The position numbers were made by a program, and so were the translations under genes. Below are positions 1-12,800 of a stretch of DNA of 64,000 bases, in pieces. The DNA lies in NCBI GenBank assembly GCA_018806985.1, contig JADANN010000359.1, positions 744,001 through 808,000 of the forward strand, written 5' to 3'. This DNA comes from Angiostrongylus vasorum (lineage: Eukaryota; Nematoda; Chromadorea; Rhabditida; Metastrongylidae). Each line of letters begins with the position of its first letter. Positions within the stretch are counted from its first letter, which is position 1. Under the pieces are notes generated by a model, which was not told where the DNA came from, made no database searches, and saw nothing but the letters and a program-made list of their open reading frames with translations.

Positions 1-640
1 GCAAGGCAATACTTCTCTGCCGTAGTTGTTTCACCTGCATTCAAAAAGCTGTGATGAATCAGCCCTACTGCAGACCACTAAACAATTGCCATAACCTAAT
101 TTAGGTGCAATTTCGGCTTTGAGAAGTGCTGTGGACCCTGATCGCATTCCAGCCGTTGAGCCGAACGTCGCTGCTACAGAATACATTTCTCGTTGTACGT
201 CACAATTCAATCGAGAAAAGGGTCGCTTTTGTTGCGCTGAGTAGGAGCAAACGCCACTTCAAAACGGCGACTTTTTTGATTGTCGTTCAATTCGGCACTT
301 ACTTGCCGACTTTTTTTCCTTTCATATGGGGTTCAAGTAAGCGGAAATTGTTACTGGGCTTACGCCAAGCTGTTCTACAACCTCTCGAACAGTTGTTCGC
401 GTGTTCTCTTCCACTAGTGCCTTCAATTCGTCGCCGTCGAATTCATCGGGACCTCAGCGGCCTTCCTCATCTTCGAGGTCGAAATCACCAGATCGGAATT
501 TCCAGAACCACGTTCGCACTGTTGACTCACCAACACTACCGTCACCCCCAAACTTCACTAATGTTTCGAGCCGTCTCTGCTGCACTACGACCGAGTTCAA
601 ACCTCATAAATGAAAATTTGACGAAAATTCGTTTTTGACA
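1..640 (-). mobile_element. Decayed mariner transposase, N-terminal half
   Basis: Read on the minus strand, broken frames give the N-terminal helix-turn-helix and linker of a mariner transposase of the Hsmar1/cecropia type: a start near 629, then pieces ELGRSAAETARNISEV, WFWKFRSGDFDLEDEE, DELKALVEENTRTTVRE, VEQLGVS and NDNQKSRRFEV, ending near the left edge with a piece resembling SFLNAGETTTAEKY. Stops and frame changes lie throughout, so it is a fossil. The catalytic C-terminal half would lie left of base 1. Open frames on the plus strand here are shadows. Confidence 0.8.
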
Positions 641-2160
641 TCTGAAATTGCAAAGCTCATAATTAGTAAGGTTTAACTTTCCACAAAATGCAGAAACGTT
701 GTTTTAAAAAAGCATAGAATTCGCTTTCTAATGATATAAAATATTGTAAGGTACAAAGAATATTTTGTTGGTGAAAAATGCATTAAAACGAGAAATATTT
801 TCAAACGCCCATTTATTTCTGAACGACCTAACAACATTTACTCCACTACAGCATCCCGGTGCTGATAGGATTCCTACTAGGCATACACATTGACCCTCGA
901 AGCATACTGATGTATTCCGTCGGCACTTTTATTTTCGTAGACAAATCTCGTATTGGCGAGTTCAGACGGATAGTGGCATCAAGGATCATCCCTGGCTCAA
1001 GGCGTGCCACTGTTGCAAGGCGCCATTTACGTTATTACTATTGCTACGTATTATTACTATGTACTACCACAAATCAGTGAAAAGTTCGTTTCAGATATTC
1101 CCACTTTGTGGTTAAATTATGACTTAAATTAAGTTTCTGAAAAAAATTTACAGGTTAGAAATTAGGGTACCATAACAGCAATTTCGACAAATCTACTTCG
1201 AAGATTTCAAACTCGGCCGCCCGAAATTTTAAATGAGGTATGGGTCAAGGGAGTGATAACGGATACACAGTGCAACATCTGTTTCAAAATGTCGCCTTGA
1301 GCAATTCGACGCTAGAGTGAGAGAGCAGCTAGCAGACGTGCTTCTGCTATCAACGATGACGATGAATTGATGGCTTTGGTGAAATCAAATGCGCGAGCAG
1401 TTGTTGCTGAGTTCAGTAGAAAAACTAGATGTAGGCACCCTCAAATGTTCAGAGCACCCAAAGGAGGTTAGAGACTCAGATGAGCTCAGGAATGCTCAAC
1501 AATTTGACACGACGTCGCGTGCGGCTATATTTCACGCAACCAATGCTGAAAAGGCTGAATTTACTGAGCTACGAACGTTTTTTTTCGTCTACCACATCCG
1601 TCTTGCCTCTCACCAAGTAATTACCAGTTACGCAAACACGTCTACAAATTCCTACCCGAGAGATGCCTTAGAAATTAATTGAACGCCAAAGCTGTCTTCA
1701 GCGACTTCATCGCATCCAGAATTCCAAAGCTTTTGTGCAGTCGGAACCGACCAATTTGTCTTTTGTGGATAAAAACTTGTAGATTTTATTAACACTTACA
1801 TGATTTAGTAGCTAGTTTTTGTTGAGCGAGGATACTTCATTAGACTGGTGTTCCGCTGAAGACGATTCTGACTCGATACGACGACGACCACATAACATCG
1901 TGAGGTCGAATGACTGTGCATCACCTACTCGGATCACTGGCTCGGAGAAAGGCGATTTCATCGAAATTACAGCCAAATAAGCCTTTTATCAAGCTTGTGT
2001 TAGCTTAATAATCCAAGAAGGTAGAGATTTAATGAAGTTTGTTCTAGCTAAGATATGTCGCTTCAAAAATTATGGTTACAGTTTTGCACTAATTTCGTAG
2101 GAATATAGCATATTGTAATTTTATATTGAATGCATATTGTTGTATATTGTGCTTCGTGTA
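641..2160. other. No gene recognised
   Basis: AT-rich sequence with short open frames lacking splice context, domain motifs or repeat matches to the rest of the window. Nothing can be assigned. Confidence 0.5.
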
Positions 2161-2164
2161 AAGA

Positions 2165-2325
2165 GCACGTGTAGCGCAGGCTAGAGGTGTCGCGTTATAC
2201 ACATAGGATCGATCCCACGCCCCACGCTCACCAACCCTTTCATACTCACGCGGTTGGCAAAGACCGTATATATCGGTAGGCCACCACGAGTCACTGTGTA
2301 TACCACTCACTCACCTCTAACGATG
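2165..2325 (+). repeat. SINE family A, 5' part
   Basis: Begins with a tRNA-like head: A-box-like GTGTAGCGCAGG and, about 40 bases on, B-box-like GGATCGATCC. The body resembles family A copies near 21.3 and 42.3 kb and is cut off at the junction with repeat C. Confidence 0.6.
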
Positions 2326-2332
2326 CTTAGTG

Positions 2333-2940
2333 AAATCACAATGTTTTTGCTTTTTATTTTCTGCCTACTACAATTTTTTTCAGCAGTGTAGTATGCGAAG
2401 TACAACCACATCGATGCTGAGATATTTGCAAAACTTCGTACAACACGTGTCTACGATTGAGAACGAATGCGCTATTACTTTTTTCCGGAGCTAACGCGTT
2501 CACCACCACACCATGCGGGTCCTTTATTTCTCCTATATCTGAGCTAGCTCTATCGATTAGTACCACCAGCAATTACCCGTCAACGGGATTGATCTTGGGA
2601 GCCCACATTGGCATTGAACCCAGTTTAGCTGAGGCTGTAGTTAAAATCACAATTTTTTTACTTTTTATTTTCTGTCTATCACAATTTCTTGGGCAGGGCA
2701 TTATGCGAAGTACAACCACAACGATGCTGAGTTATTCTCCATATCAATCCTGTAGACAGGTGATTGTTGCTGGCACTGATGGATAGATATACTGGCTATC
2801 TGAGAGACAGGCTAAACGAAAGACCCGAATGATGTGGTGGTGGACGCGTTAGCCCTCGGAAAGGGTAACAGCGTGTTCGTTCCTCACAGCTGACACCTGC
2901 GGTCCAGAGTTTTGCAAATATCTCAGCATCGTTGTGGATG
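2333..2940 (+). repeat. Two adjacent copies of repeat family C
   Basis: The first copy (about 2333-2652) carries the family C blocks in order: TCACAAT terminus, ATGCTGAGATATTTGCAAAAC, GCGCTATTAC, CTAACGCGTTCACCACCAC, GTCAACGGGATTGATCT. The second (about 2647-2940) starts in the same orientation and switches to inverted blocks (GGTGGACGCGTTAGCC, GACACCTGCGGTCC), so it is a hybrid or a nested pair. Confidence 0.7.
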
Positions 2941-2944
2941 CTAA

Positions 2945-3680
2945 GTGAAGTCGGACGAATGGCACATTCCTTATGGATTGATCAACGTGGAGAGCTCTAT
3001 TCTCTTATTCTTCCAAATATGAATATAACGTATATACGTACCTATCACGCACACATTGTGTATTCGGAATATTTATTATGTATGTACTATGTATGTGTAT
3101 TATTTTTAAATGGTTCATTCAGCTGTACCTCGTACACTAAATCCGAGGACCGATTTTCCATTGTCTTCGGCATAGATCAACAAGGTAGTGCTTAACTGAC
3201 AAACAATCAGGAGGTTCTTAATACGGTATTCATCTCACAAGGGCCAATGTTTTGAAGGACTTGGATTCTAAGGAGCGTTTTGTAATCATGCTCCATATAT
3301 TTCCTCAGTTATGTGAGCTATGATCGGTGGATCTGCATCAATAAATGGAAGACACTCAAAAAGACGAATGATCTAGAGAAGCTGTTTCCAGTGCGTTTGG
3401 GATTTAGGATTTAGGTTTTTTTCCCGCTGAGGTTATGAAAATGGAATTGTCTAGGTGGAATGCGTATAAATTTGGCGTTTTCATAAATTTGGCTCACTTA
3501 GCTACAAACGAGCAAAACTCACTTGAACTCTAAACCTCAGGGCCATAAAATTGATGCAAATCGGTGGTCATGAATACAAAAAATGCTTGTACAATAAACT
3601 ACCTCGAGGGCATTACCGATGTCAACAACAGAAATATTATCGGGAGCTCATAAGACTTCGATTACCCAAAAAAAATTGCA
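2945..3680. other. No gene recognised
   Basis: A short tail resembling the SINE A 3' end lies at about 2945-3010 (GATTGATCAACG, GAGAGCTCTATT). The rest is AT-rich without coding signal. Confidence 0.45.
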
Positions 3681-3686
3681 ACTAAT

Positions 3687-3821
3687 TTATTCCACCAGTC
3701 CTTTGATTTCACTTTTTCCTAGCTGCTCTTCGATTTTTTCCCACCTCTTCTTCCTGTCTTCCACTTTCATATCTAGAAACTCATCGATATCGGCTGTGTA
3801 ATAAGCCAAGTCAGTGTGAAC
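3687..3821 (-). CDS. Serine protease last exon
   Basis: Acceptor gtttag, 44 codons and stop TAA. It starts VHTDLAYYTADIDEFLD, the closing helix of the fold, and continues with a charged tail (MKVEDRKKRWEKIEEQ, LGKSEIKGLVE). The Lys/Glu-rich tail extends past the usual end of the family. Confidence 0.88.
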   Translation of the reverse strand, partial: VHTDLAYYTADIDEFLDMKVEDRKKRWEKIEEQLGKSEIKGLVE

Positions 3822-6800
3822 CTAAACAAAGCATTTCCATCTCCAGTTCAACTACCACAAACCTTCTGTGAAAGTTCTCCATATGTGAACGGTGGCATTT
3901 TATGCTGAAGTAGTACGCCAATGGGGGCATCCAATAACCTGCCTTCCAGTGAGTTATTTTTGGAGAGCTGATGTTTTCTCATTAAATATTCTACCATGAA
4001 CATCGAAAGGCTTTATATTATCGAGATTTTTTTAAGACAAAATCTTTTCTAGTCGTAGGACTTATGGTCATCCCTAGCCCTTTACTGGGATCCACTTTTT
4101 ATCGGGCTATCAGTAACCCAGCATAACTGTCGTACTGAAATAGCGTTGCACCTTTGAAGAACACCATAAAGAATAAGTCTTAAACGCCCTGCTGAGCCGG
4201 AGCATAGAATCGAACCAACGATCACTTGTTGGCCGCAGGCCACCTCTAACTACAGTGCTGCACGCGTTCATGCCGTTGTGCCCGATAAGCTCGTTAAAAA
4301 TGAAGAGCGCTTTTCTGAGGGATGTAAGCGTTTTATACGAAAAAGCGAACTGCTCTTCCATCACAAAGGGATGGTTTGCCCAAGAGCGAGGTCTTTTCCC
4401 AGAGGAAGCAATCCCCTACGCAATTAGATTATGTGAAATGTTGAGATTTTCGTTGTCGTCCCTGTTTTGCTTAGAAACCACAAAGTAACTCTAATTATTT
4501 GCAAACGAGCACATAACACTGTGACGTGGTTTTATGGACATAATGTTTATCGACTCTACAAGTAGTCGTCCAATTAAAACTTTTCATGTCTTGGAGTGAT
4601 TATTTCTGCCATCGAATTATTTTAGTTTTGTTTTAAACCACTGACATCAAAGAACAGACACGTGTGGAACTGCTTAAAATCCTTGGCGAACAATTCTACT
4701 ACGATGACAACTTCGCCATGTGACTTCAACTGTCGCAACAACTTGGTTATTAGTTTTCACAGAGTTTACCTTTAACCTGGATAGGGTGTTCATAGTAGTG
4801 TGCTGAGATTTTCGAAAACGATTCTTGCAACCACGCAAACTTCTTTGACAGTGATTATAATTTCACTAACGCCTAGACTGTGCCATCACACAGAATCTCA
4901 TACCCATTCCGGCTGACTTCAACATAGAGCACTTAGGTATGCTTTATGTGAGAACTGAACTTAACAAATAAATAGAAAAGATGATTGGTGTATAAGTACC
5001 TATACCTGTGCCCCTGTGCGAGATCCCATGGCCAGGTCGGTGCAAGACGTTCCGAACGAGACGAGACCTACGAGGTAGTGCCTTCCCTCCAACGAAGTCG
5101 TAACTCCGCCTCCACTGTCGCCCTTAATAGATTGCATACTTGTTGATGAAAACTTACTGACGACGCAAAAGATTAAGAAGAATATTCAATCTCGAACGTG
5201 TCACTCTCTGATTTTACAAGTTGTTCGTGAGCCATCTCTGTCCGTATTAAAAAACAGTTGAAGAGCTTTGACGATGTGAGAAAATAGATAGAGTTGTTTT
5301 ACTTTTTTAAGGCTTCAACTGAGCCTATGAGAGACTTGTTATTAGAACATATTAAAGATTCTTCGGGAAAAAGGCGAAAGGCAGGGAGTATTTTTGTTTC
5401 TCCATGAAGGGTAACTTTCTTCGTATAGATTACAGTATACAACAGGTCCCTTTATGTGGAAACAGCAACGTGTTCAAGTGAAATTAGAAGTTGCTTAGTT
5501 CCACGGGATTACCTTTGTCGTCAAGATCCTCATTAATATCCAAAACTTCCTATAAGGTCTGTTTTAATCCATATGTATAAACGCAATCCTTAAATCGTGC
5601 GTCTTTGCGATTCCAAAACAATTGTGTGGGCTCCAGAACAACTTTCTTTTGATTGCTAGATTTTCCGTCTATAACGGCTTCTTGCTATGAAATTTCGAAA
5701 TCCATGATAAGGCCTTTCCGAGAGCTTATAATTTAATTAAGAAAATTCTCTTGCGACTATTACTAGCGCTATCCTACGACGATGGTTCTTGCACTGCACC
5801 TATAAGAAAAATTTTATACATTATTTAATCCTGAGTGCGAATGCCTTCAGTAGTTTGAGCTACTAGTGAACTGCAATGGTTAAGATCTTTAACGTTCCGA
5901 AATCCGAAATCATTAGATTCTTCTTCATGATTATTTTAGCATACGGTGACAAGCAATTGATCATGGGTGTCGAAACACGATGCAGAAATTCATCTTAGAC
6001 CAAGGTCGCTCAGTTTCTACGTCTCTTAAAAGTGAGCGTACATCAACGAAAAAGATGGCTTGTCACAGGCTTTTTTTGTAATCTTCAACGTCATCTTTTG
6101 TCATCAACAAACACATATGGCGCCTGCCTCAGAACGTAGAGGCCCAGCCAGTTTTTCGATCAGACATCACAGCGAACGGCTAAACCTATGAAACTGTGAT
6201 AACATGACGGCTGAGCAGAAATTCAGATTATTGAAGTTGAAATTTATCAAAATTGTTGCAGTACTATAGGAAAAAAAGACACATCTCCATGATAATGTCC
6301 ATCAACTGTGAGTCGGCATGTGGAACTTCTCAGCTAGTGACAAGCTCCATTCAAAAAAATTAGACAAAATGTTAACCGCTCTGTGATACCTCAGTTGCTT
6401 CCTCATTACACTGTTCTATTTAAAAGATTCATTATGGCACAAGTTTGTAAATCCACCCAGAATAAATTACACAAAGTCTTGATAACAAAAACCTCTAGGA
6501 AAAACTTTGTCATGGTGGCTCATCAGAGGGAGCATGGGATGGTCGTGGAAAGTGTGGGCTTCCCTGGAATTGACTTACATGACAAACATTCCTTTCCGCC
6601 CGTTCAAACGTGCAGAATGTGTCCGGTTTCCGAGAATCCAAGTTCTCGTCGCACTCCGCGTCAGTCATTTTCACACCTAAATGATTTTGAGTGGCTGTTG
6701 AATTCTAAGAGAGTTCCGCTATAAAATTTACTAACTCCTCGTCATAAACTGGCCGATAAAGCGACCAGTATGTAAAGTGTATGTACCAGTGCAGCTCTCC

Positions 6801-9800
6801 AGCATCGAAGAATCTCCGGTTGCTTGGTGGCGACAATCACAACATGTGAAGGGTCCTTTGGAGGCGTATGAGAGGTACAAGGTTAGACAAAGTGCTTACG
6901 TGGTTGACGCAGTGGATTCGAGGAAAGATCTCCTTATCTCTGATATATCAGGTCGACTCATACACTCCGTATACACTCATCATCCGTGTGTCACGCACCT
7001 GTAAGTCTGCGTTCTCAAAAGGACGCGGAGTGCGTTGTGTTAATCCATTTGTCCTACATGTAACGATTCCAGGAGGAAGTCATAAAACGCTGTTTGAGGC
7101 CATCTCCAACAAACAAAGAGTAGTGTTCAATTATGCAACCAACACAAATTGAGAAAACGGAGATTTTAACTGGAAAATTTTTTGCTAAAAATGGTAGGAA
7201 TAAAAGGTTTGGTGAGGGAAGTTTAACGTTTTTTCATCGGTTGAGGGATTGGCTACGACCGAAAGGATAGCTTTGGTGTGCAAGTGGAAAACCTTGCCGA
7301 TGCGTACTCGACTTTCAGCTGGCTAACAAGAGCACAGATTCTGTCCACAGTGTGACTTCCGGAACAGGTTTTTCGAGGAATATGTGACATCGGTGAACAT
7401 GCATACCAGTGTCTTAGACAAGGACAAGAACTAGAACTGATTTCGTTTAATAACTCAGAAAAATCCTTCTAACGGCGTACCGCCTGAATCGTGGCTGGGA
7501 GGTGTTCCTGGGCGTCGGACTGCGATATACAGCGGGGCGATTCGTCCCCTCTGGCAGGGTCTCCCGAGCTGAGAAGGAGTCCGGCGTTTCGATCAGGAAG
7601 CCTAGCTAACAGCAAACCAATACCCGGATCCACCACCGTCTTGGCACCAAAGTCGCATGGTGACAAATCTCCCTCTGATCCAAAAAGGGCTGCGACTGCC
7701 TGTGGTGGTGAAGACCTGAGGCAGACTTTGGTCATGGTGACCTCGGGATTCTAGGGAACGACAACGGCTTAACCAGCAAATCCCCGAAAAATGGTGATTA
7801 TGCTGGGGCACGCAAAACCGGTGAAGACGGGCCGTTCAAGTATCAAGTATCAACAAAGTAACTCAGAAAAATAAGTGTGTTCACTGACATACCTAATTCC
7901 ACTTTTTGAAGAAACGGTGTAGCAGCATCAGCAAAGTCATTCAACGCTAAAGACAAGATTCATAACAAAATATATTCGTCACGGTTTATTTTAAAATAAT
8001 TCGTGGCTTGAAACAATTAAATAAGATTCCTGTTTACTACAAAAAGTTTTCTATCTATACCTACATGGGATCGAAAGTTGATAGGAACGTTGAGAACGCA
8101 TCGCTTACGATCAGTTCCATATCCAGACGAGAACAATCTGGCAGAAGAATCATAGAGTTCGTCGGTGTCGTGGAGATGTGGTAGACAAATGTGATGAATG
8201 TCGTCGGAAACCGATTCGGCTAATTTTAAAAGCGCAATGTCTTTAGTTCCAGAACATCTGCTCTCGAAGAACGGCGTGTAGAATGCGCTGAAAAAATTTT
8301 TTCATGGTGAATGGCCATCTGTTTCTTCCCTGCTTCTTCTTCTCTTTGAAGAACCAATTTTCTTAAGAACCATTTTTCTTTTGATACTGAGCAAAATTTT
8401 CACATTGAAGCTAATGAATGGCGCGCCACATTTTGCTTTTTAACTATAGTAGATTAACAGAGAAGCGTTTTTAAACCATCTTATATTTGCTGCGAGCTTC
8501 TGGTAGACGAGAATTTTTATTTGTAGGTCAACCAGTGGTGGAGCGGACATGAATTGAATTGCAGACCAGTTTTTCTCGTGCTGAGTGCTCAGCACCCCGA
8601 AGGAACCTTTTTATGTGATCAGTCAACCTCTTTCTTAGAGCATCTTTGCAAATTCCTGTCTTTGTTGATGCCTTGTTTTTTGCAAACGACTTTGCTAGCA
8701 ACCCGTCGACCCCGCGGTTTCCAGAGGTTTACGTCGCGCAGCTGAAATAGTGCACAACTACTTCGCACCGTTCCACAGGCAAAAAGTGAAATGCGAGTGA
8801 AACAGGAATTGAAATTTCGTCAATCCTTTGTAGAATGAACAATAAACACTTTAGATAGAACACAGTAAATAAATCAAGTACTGATACTCATTCGAAAGGC
8901 CCACCTTTCTATCTTGATCCACTTGCCCAACTCTGCCTCACTACATTCGTGTTCCTCGTCAACTCGCCGACAGATTCCTCCTACTGACACCCTCATTATG
9001 TTCAGTGCTTCCTCTATTTCATACATGTCGTCAGTACTATAATGCTATAGCAACTGCTTTACTTACAACCCATTTCGTTTCCTAGGGTTTTTTTCTTGCG
9101 AAATAAATGGTTCTGTAAATCTGCAAGATTATTGAATAATTAGTAAGCAATTTCAACGTGAAACCCTAAAATGGCATGAAAGAATGGAAGAAACTAATGG
9201 AATTAAAAACCCACTAAAATCTACACGTTTTTGTCAATAAGAGAGCAAACAAGTTTCACTACTGCCGTAGCACGAAACTCTGGAGTTCTGGAAGCAGTGA
9301 AAGTCCTTAAAGCCAGTTCCTGCTTCGGTTTAGTTTCTGTGCAGTTCTCGCATAGGAAGTGATCGAGGTCTTGGTGAAATGATCGATAGGCAATGGCCTG
9401 GTTCGTACTGTAGATGGGACAGGGGTTTCGTAGCCTAGTTCGTTCACCTTCTGTATGATCGGTAGTGCGACGTATAACTGCGTGTTGTTGTGAAGAACGA
9501 CTGGTGACCTTCTGTTGACCAAAGAGGGACGCAGCCTTTGAACATCACTGCTCATATCGTTGGCTAGGTGGACATACTTCTCATTCATGATCATTTCACC
9601 TAGAATCAGAGAGCGATGGTGGATTGAACTAACAGCAAACAATCACACGCTCGGCACGAACTTCTATTGGTGCAATTTCAGCTCCAGAAATCGTCATCAA
9701 AACTTTCCCTGTCTTCAATGTCGAATTCGCAACGACAGAATTTCCCGAACCAATGTGCCGTCGTTAACACACTTCTTGCGCTATGCCTAGTCAATTTCTC

Positions 9801-12800
9801 GAGCCGTGTGCACTGCGTAAGATACGTAGAAGTAAATTCGTCGAAACTGCTGTTCTGATATCTTTTATTCTGCAGTCCAAGATTTTTTCAAAAAATATGA
9901 CTTATATTATTATTCAATTACACGGCGCGCATGTGCACAAGTTTTGCAATAATAAAAAAAAGATAAAGCTCTCGGCCTTGATCAATCCCTGAGGGACACG
10001 ACATGCATTCGGCTTCATTCAGAATCGTTTGAAGGTTATTGAATGCATATCTGGCCTTTACAATGACTCGCGGTGCCCTATACCGAGCCAGTGCTGCTAT
10101 CTTCCCAGACAAGTCTGGTACCAAATTTCCGACCCCGGAGGGATGGAAAGCTTGGTGGGCCATAGGCTCGGGGGATCGACTGTGTGTATTGCAGGGTGCC
10201 TCCGACCACTGCGCCACATGCGTCCATGCGTTAATATATAATAGTTTAGTATTTGAAAGAAATATTATTGTTAAAACTTGTGCAATAGAGTTGAACTGCA
10301 AATTGTAATTTAATTTCAGAATAACTTAATATTTCGTCGAATCTTTAGGAGTGCTCCTTCATCGGTTTCAAGTTGGCGAAAGATGGAGAACTAAGAAGCA
10401 TTAGAAGAGTATCGGAGTATTAAATTGATTAAGACTTTAAGTGGCTGAAATTCGGAGTAACAACAGGATAAGGAGTCGGCTATCGATGGAGAAGTGAGGA
10501 GGACTGACTTTATGCTGAAGCAATTCTTACAGTCAGCTTTCATTACCTTGTTAGCCCTACGCTCAGGCGATTCACTTGATGTCCGCGTATGACCAAAAAT
10601 TGGTCTAAAGCTTTTTAAAAAATTCGTTTTGAAGTAGTGAATAAAGCTAACGTGCACTCTGTATTGTCTGTGTTCTTCCAGAAGCAGTGAGCAGCCGTGA
10701 CCACGTGGCGCTTGCTAATTAGAGTCCCACCGCACACTTTTTCCTGGAATTATTTCGAAACTGCTTATACCATCTAGAATCCATCATGAATTGGTCTTCA
10801 TTTATAAGATGCGAAAAGAATGGTTGTCTGATGTTAAACTTCGTAACTCGAAGCTAAGTTTTATGATGCAACGAACAACGCGATCGGCGTTGGTCAATCG
10901 ATGTGGAATGCACTCTACTCTATTAGGCATCATAAAGATGATTGAATTCATATCTGGCGAATATATTGCCCTACAGTAGCTTATCAATATATCGTCAGCG
11001 CTTCTATCTTTGCAGATAGGTTTGGTACCATCTGGGCGTAAAAGAAAAAACGATTAATCATTGCGACGGGATCGAACCAATGTCACTTGTTAGACGGAAT
11101 CAAACCCATCGAGCTATGGAACAACAGCAACAACAACAACAACGACTACTACTACTACTACTTTTACCAACCTCGCATCAGCTCAACAAGCGTAGTTCGT
11201 AAGAACATATACATGGATAAATTGATTATTACACCGAGGTTTATAGAAGGTCGGTCATTCGAATACCAGTTGCGCATTGCGTCAAAGCTCTAACCGTTGC
11301 AGCATTAGTGTTCCTCGCCTCACCTCCCATATAGGTTTCTTTTTGCTCTATCGAGATGCAGTTCGGACTTTAGAGAACCCAGAAGTCGCTTTTTTTCTCG
11401 TCAGAGCTCGTATATCGAGAAAGAAAGAAATTCAACAAGCTGAATTTCATCTCTTCAAATGCCAATGTATCTCCAAGCGAGAAAATGAAAAAGATGAGAA
11501 GAGAATGAACAAAGAGAAGAAAAATGTTGGTGTTTGTTGCTACCTCACTTCCGCCAGGATTTGCAAAGATTTAAATAACTTTTTTGTTTTGTAATATTTC
11601 ATAAAATATTATTGCCAGGTAACACCAAGAATTAGTCGATATTTTTGCAAGATCATATCGATTCTCCAAAAAAATATATTACATTCTGTTCTACGAGTGA
11701 GGTTGTTAACTCCTCAAAATTGTCGCCATAGAAAAATTATCAGCAGAGGTCAAAAAGTCATCACCCAAGTCGAACACTTAAAGCCACCGCTAAAATCAAA
11801 TGTTTTCAACACCTTGCTATCATTTAATCCCATTTAAAGCTTATTGCTTGCGGAACCGTTACCAGAGATATAAGTTTTCATGACTAAAAAAAGTCGTTGA
11901 TTCCTACCACTAGTTGTGATGACCTAATGAAGCGAAAAATCGAAGCTTCCGTTCCAAAACTTCCTTCGATATTTGGATGCTTGGATGGCTCGTGTTCACT
12001 AGTTGTGCTGCCTCCAGCATAATTACCATTTTTGGGAGATTCGCTGGTCTAGCCATTGTGGTTCCCTCGAGTCCTGAGGGCAGCCCCAAGTCTTCACCAC
12101 CAACGGAAGTCGCCGGCCTTTGTGGGTCAGAGGGAGATTTGCCACCATGCGACTTTGATACCAGGACGGTGGTTGATCATGGTATTGGTTTACTCTTAGC
12201 TGGACTTCCTGATGGAAAGGCCGGACTCGTTCTTAGTTTGAGAGACCCCGCCGGAGGGATGATTCCCCCCGCCGTTCCGTTGGGAGGGTTCCAAAAACTA
12301 CTTGAGAAAATTCATTATCCACCAATCACAAATCGTTCGTTGTTTTAAACACAAAGAAAAGGAAAAAAGAGCTCTAGAATTTCATGTGGTACAAATTAGG
12401 TAGATCATGCGCCAACTGAAGACGTTTATCGCAATGATTAGAGCCAGATGAAGCTCCCTTGCATTTTCCAAAAATGATTTCCACCAAAAGGTAGTTGTGA
12501 TAACTTCCTATTTTTTTGTGGAGAAAATCATGCAATACGCCTTTTTCGAACCCAACAAAATGATAACGGTGAATAGTACTTAATATCATGAAATCGACGG
12601 AATTTTAACAGTGGAATATGTGACCAAATATGGCAAACAGAAAGATCCAACGCACTCTCACGGCATCTCCCGACCACATTCATTCTATAAGTAGACCGCA
12701 TTGCATTCAAAATTAACTTTTTACGTACGATTTCTACCTCTTGAAAGCTTTTGCAAAAAACTGTTGAAAGAAACTCCACTGCGTGAAAAGTACTGTTAGC

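Noticed and set aside
126..638. 170-codon plus-strand open frame
   Set aside because: It is antisense to a decayed mariner transposase that reads on the minus strand; no protein features of its own.
11977..12348. 123-codon plus-strand open frame with a hydrophobic start
   Set aside because: Coincides with an inverted copy of repeat D; the same peptide pattern recurs antisense to other D copies.
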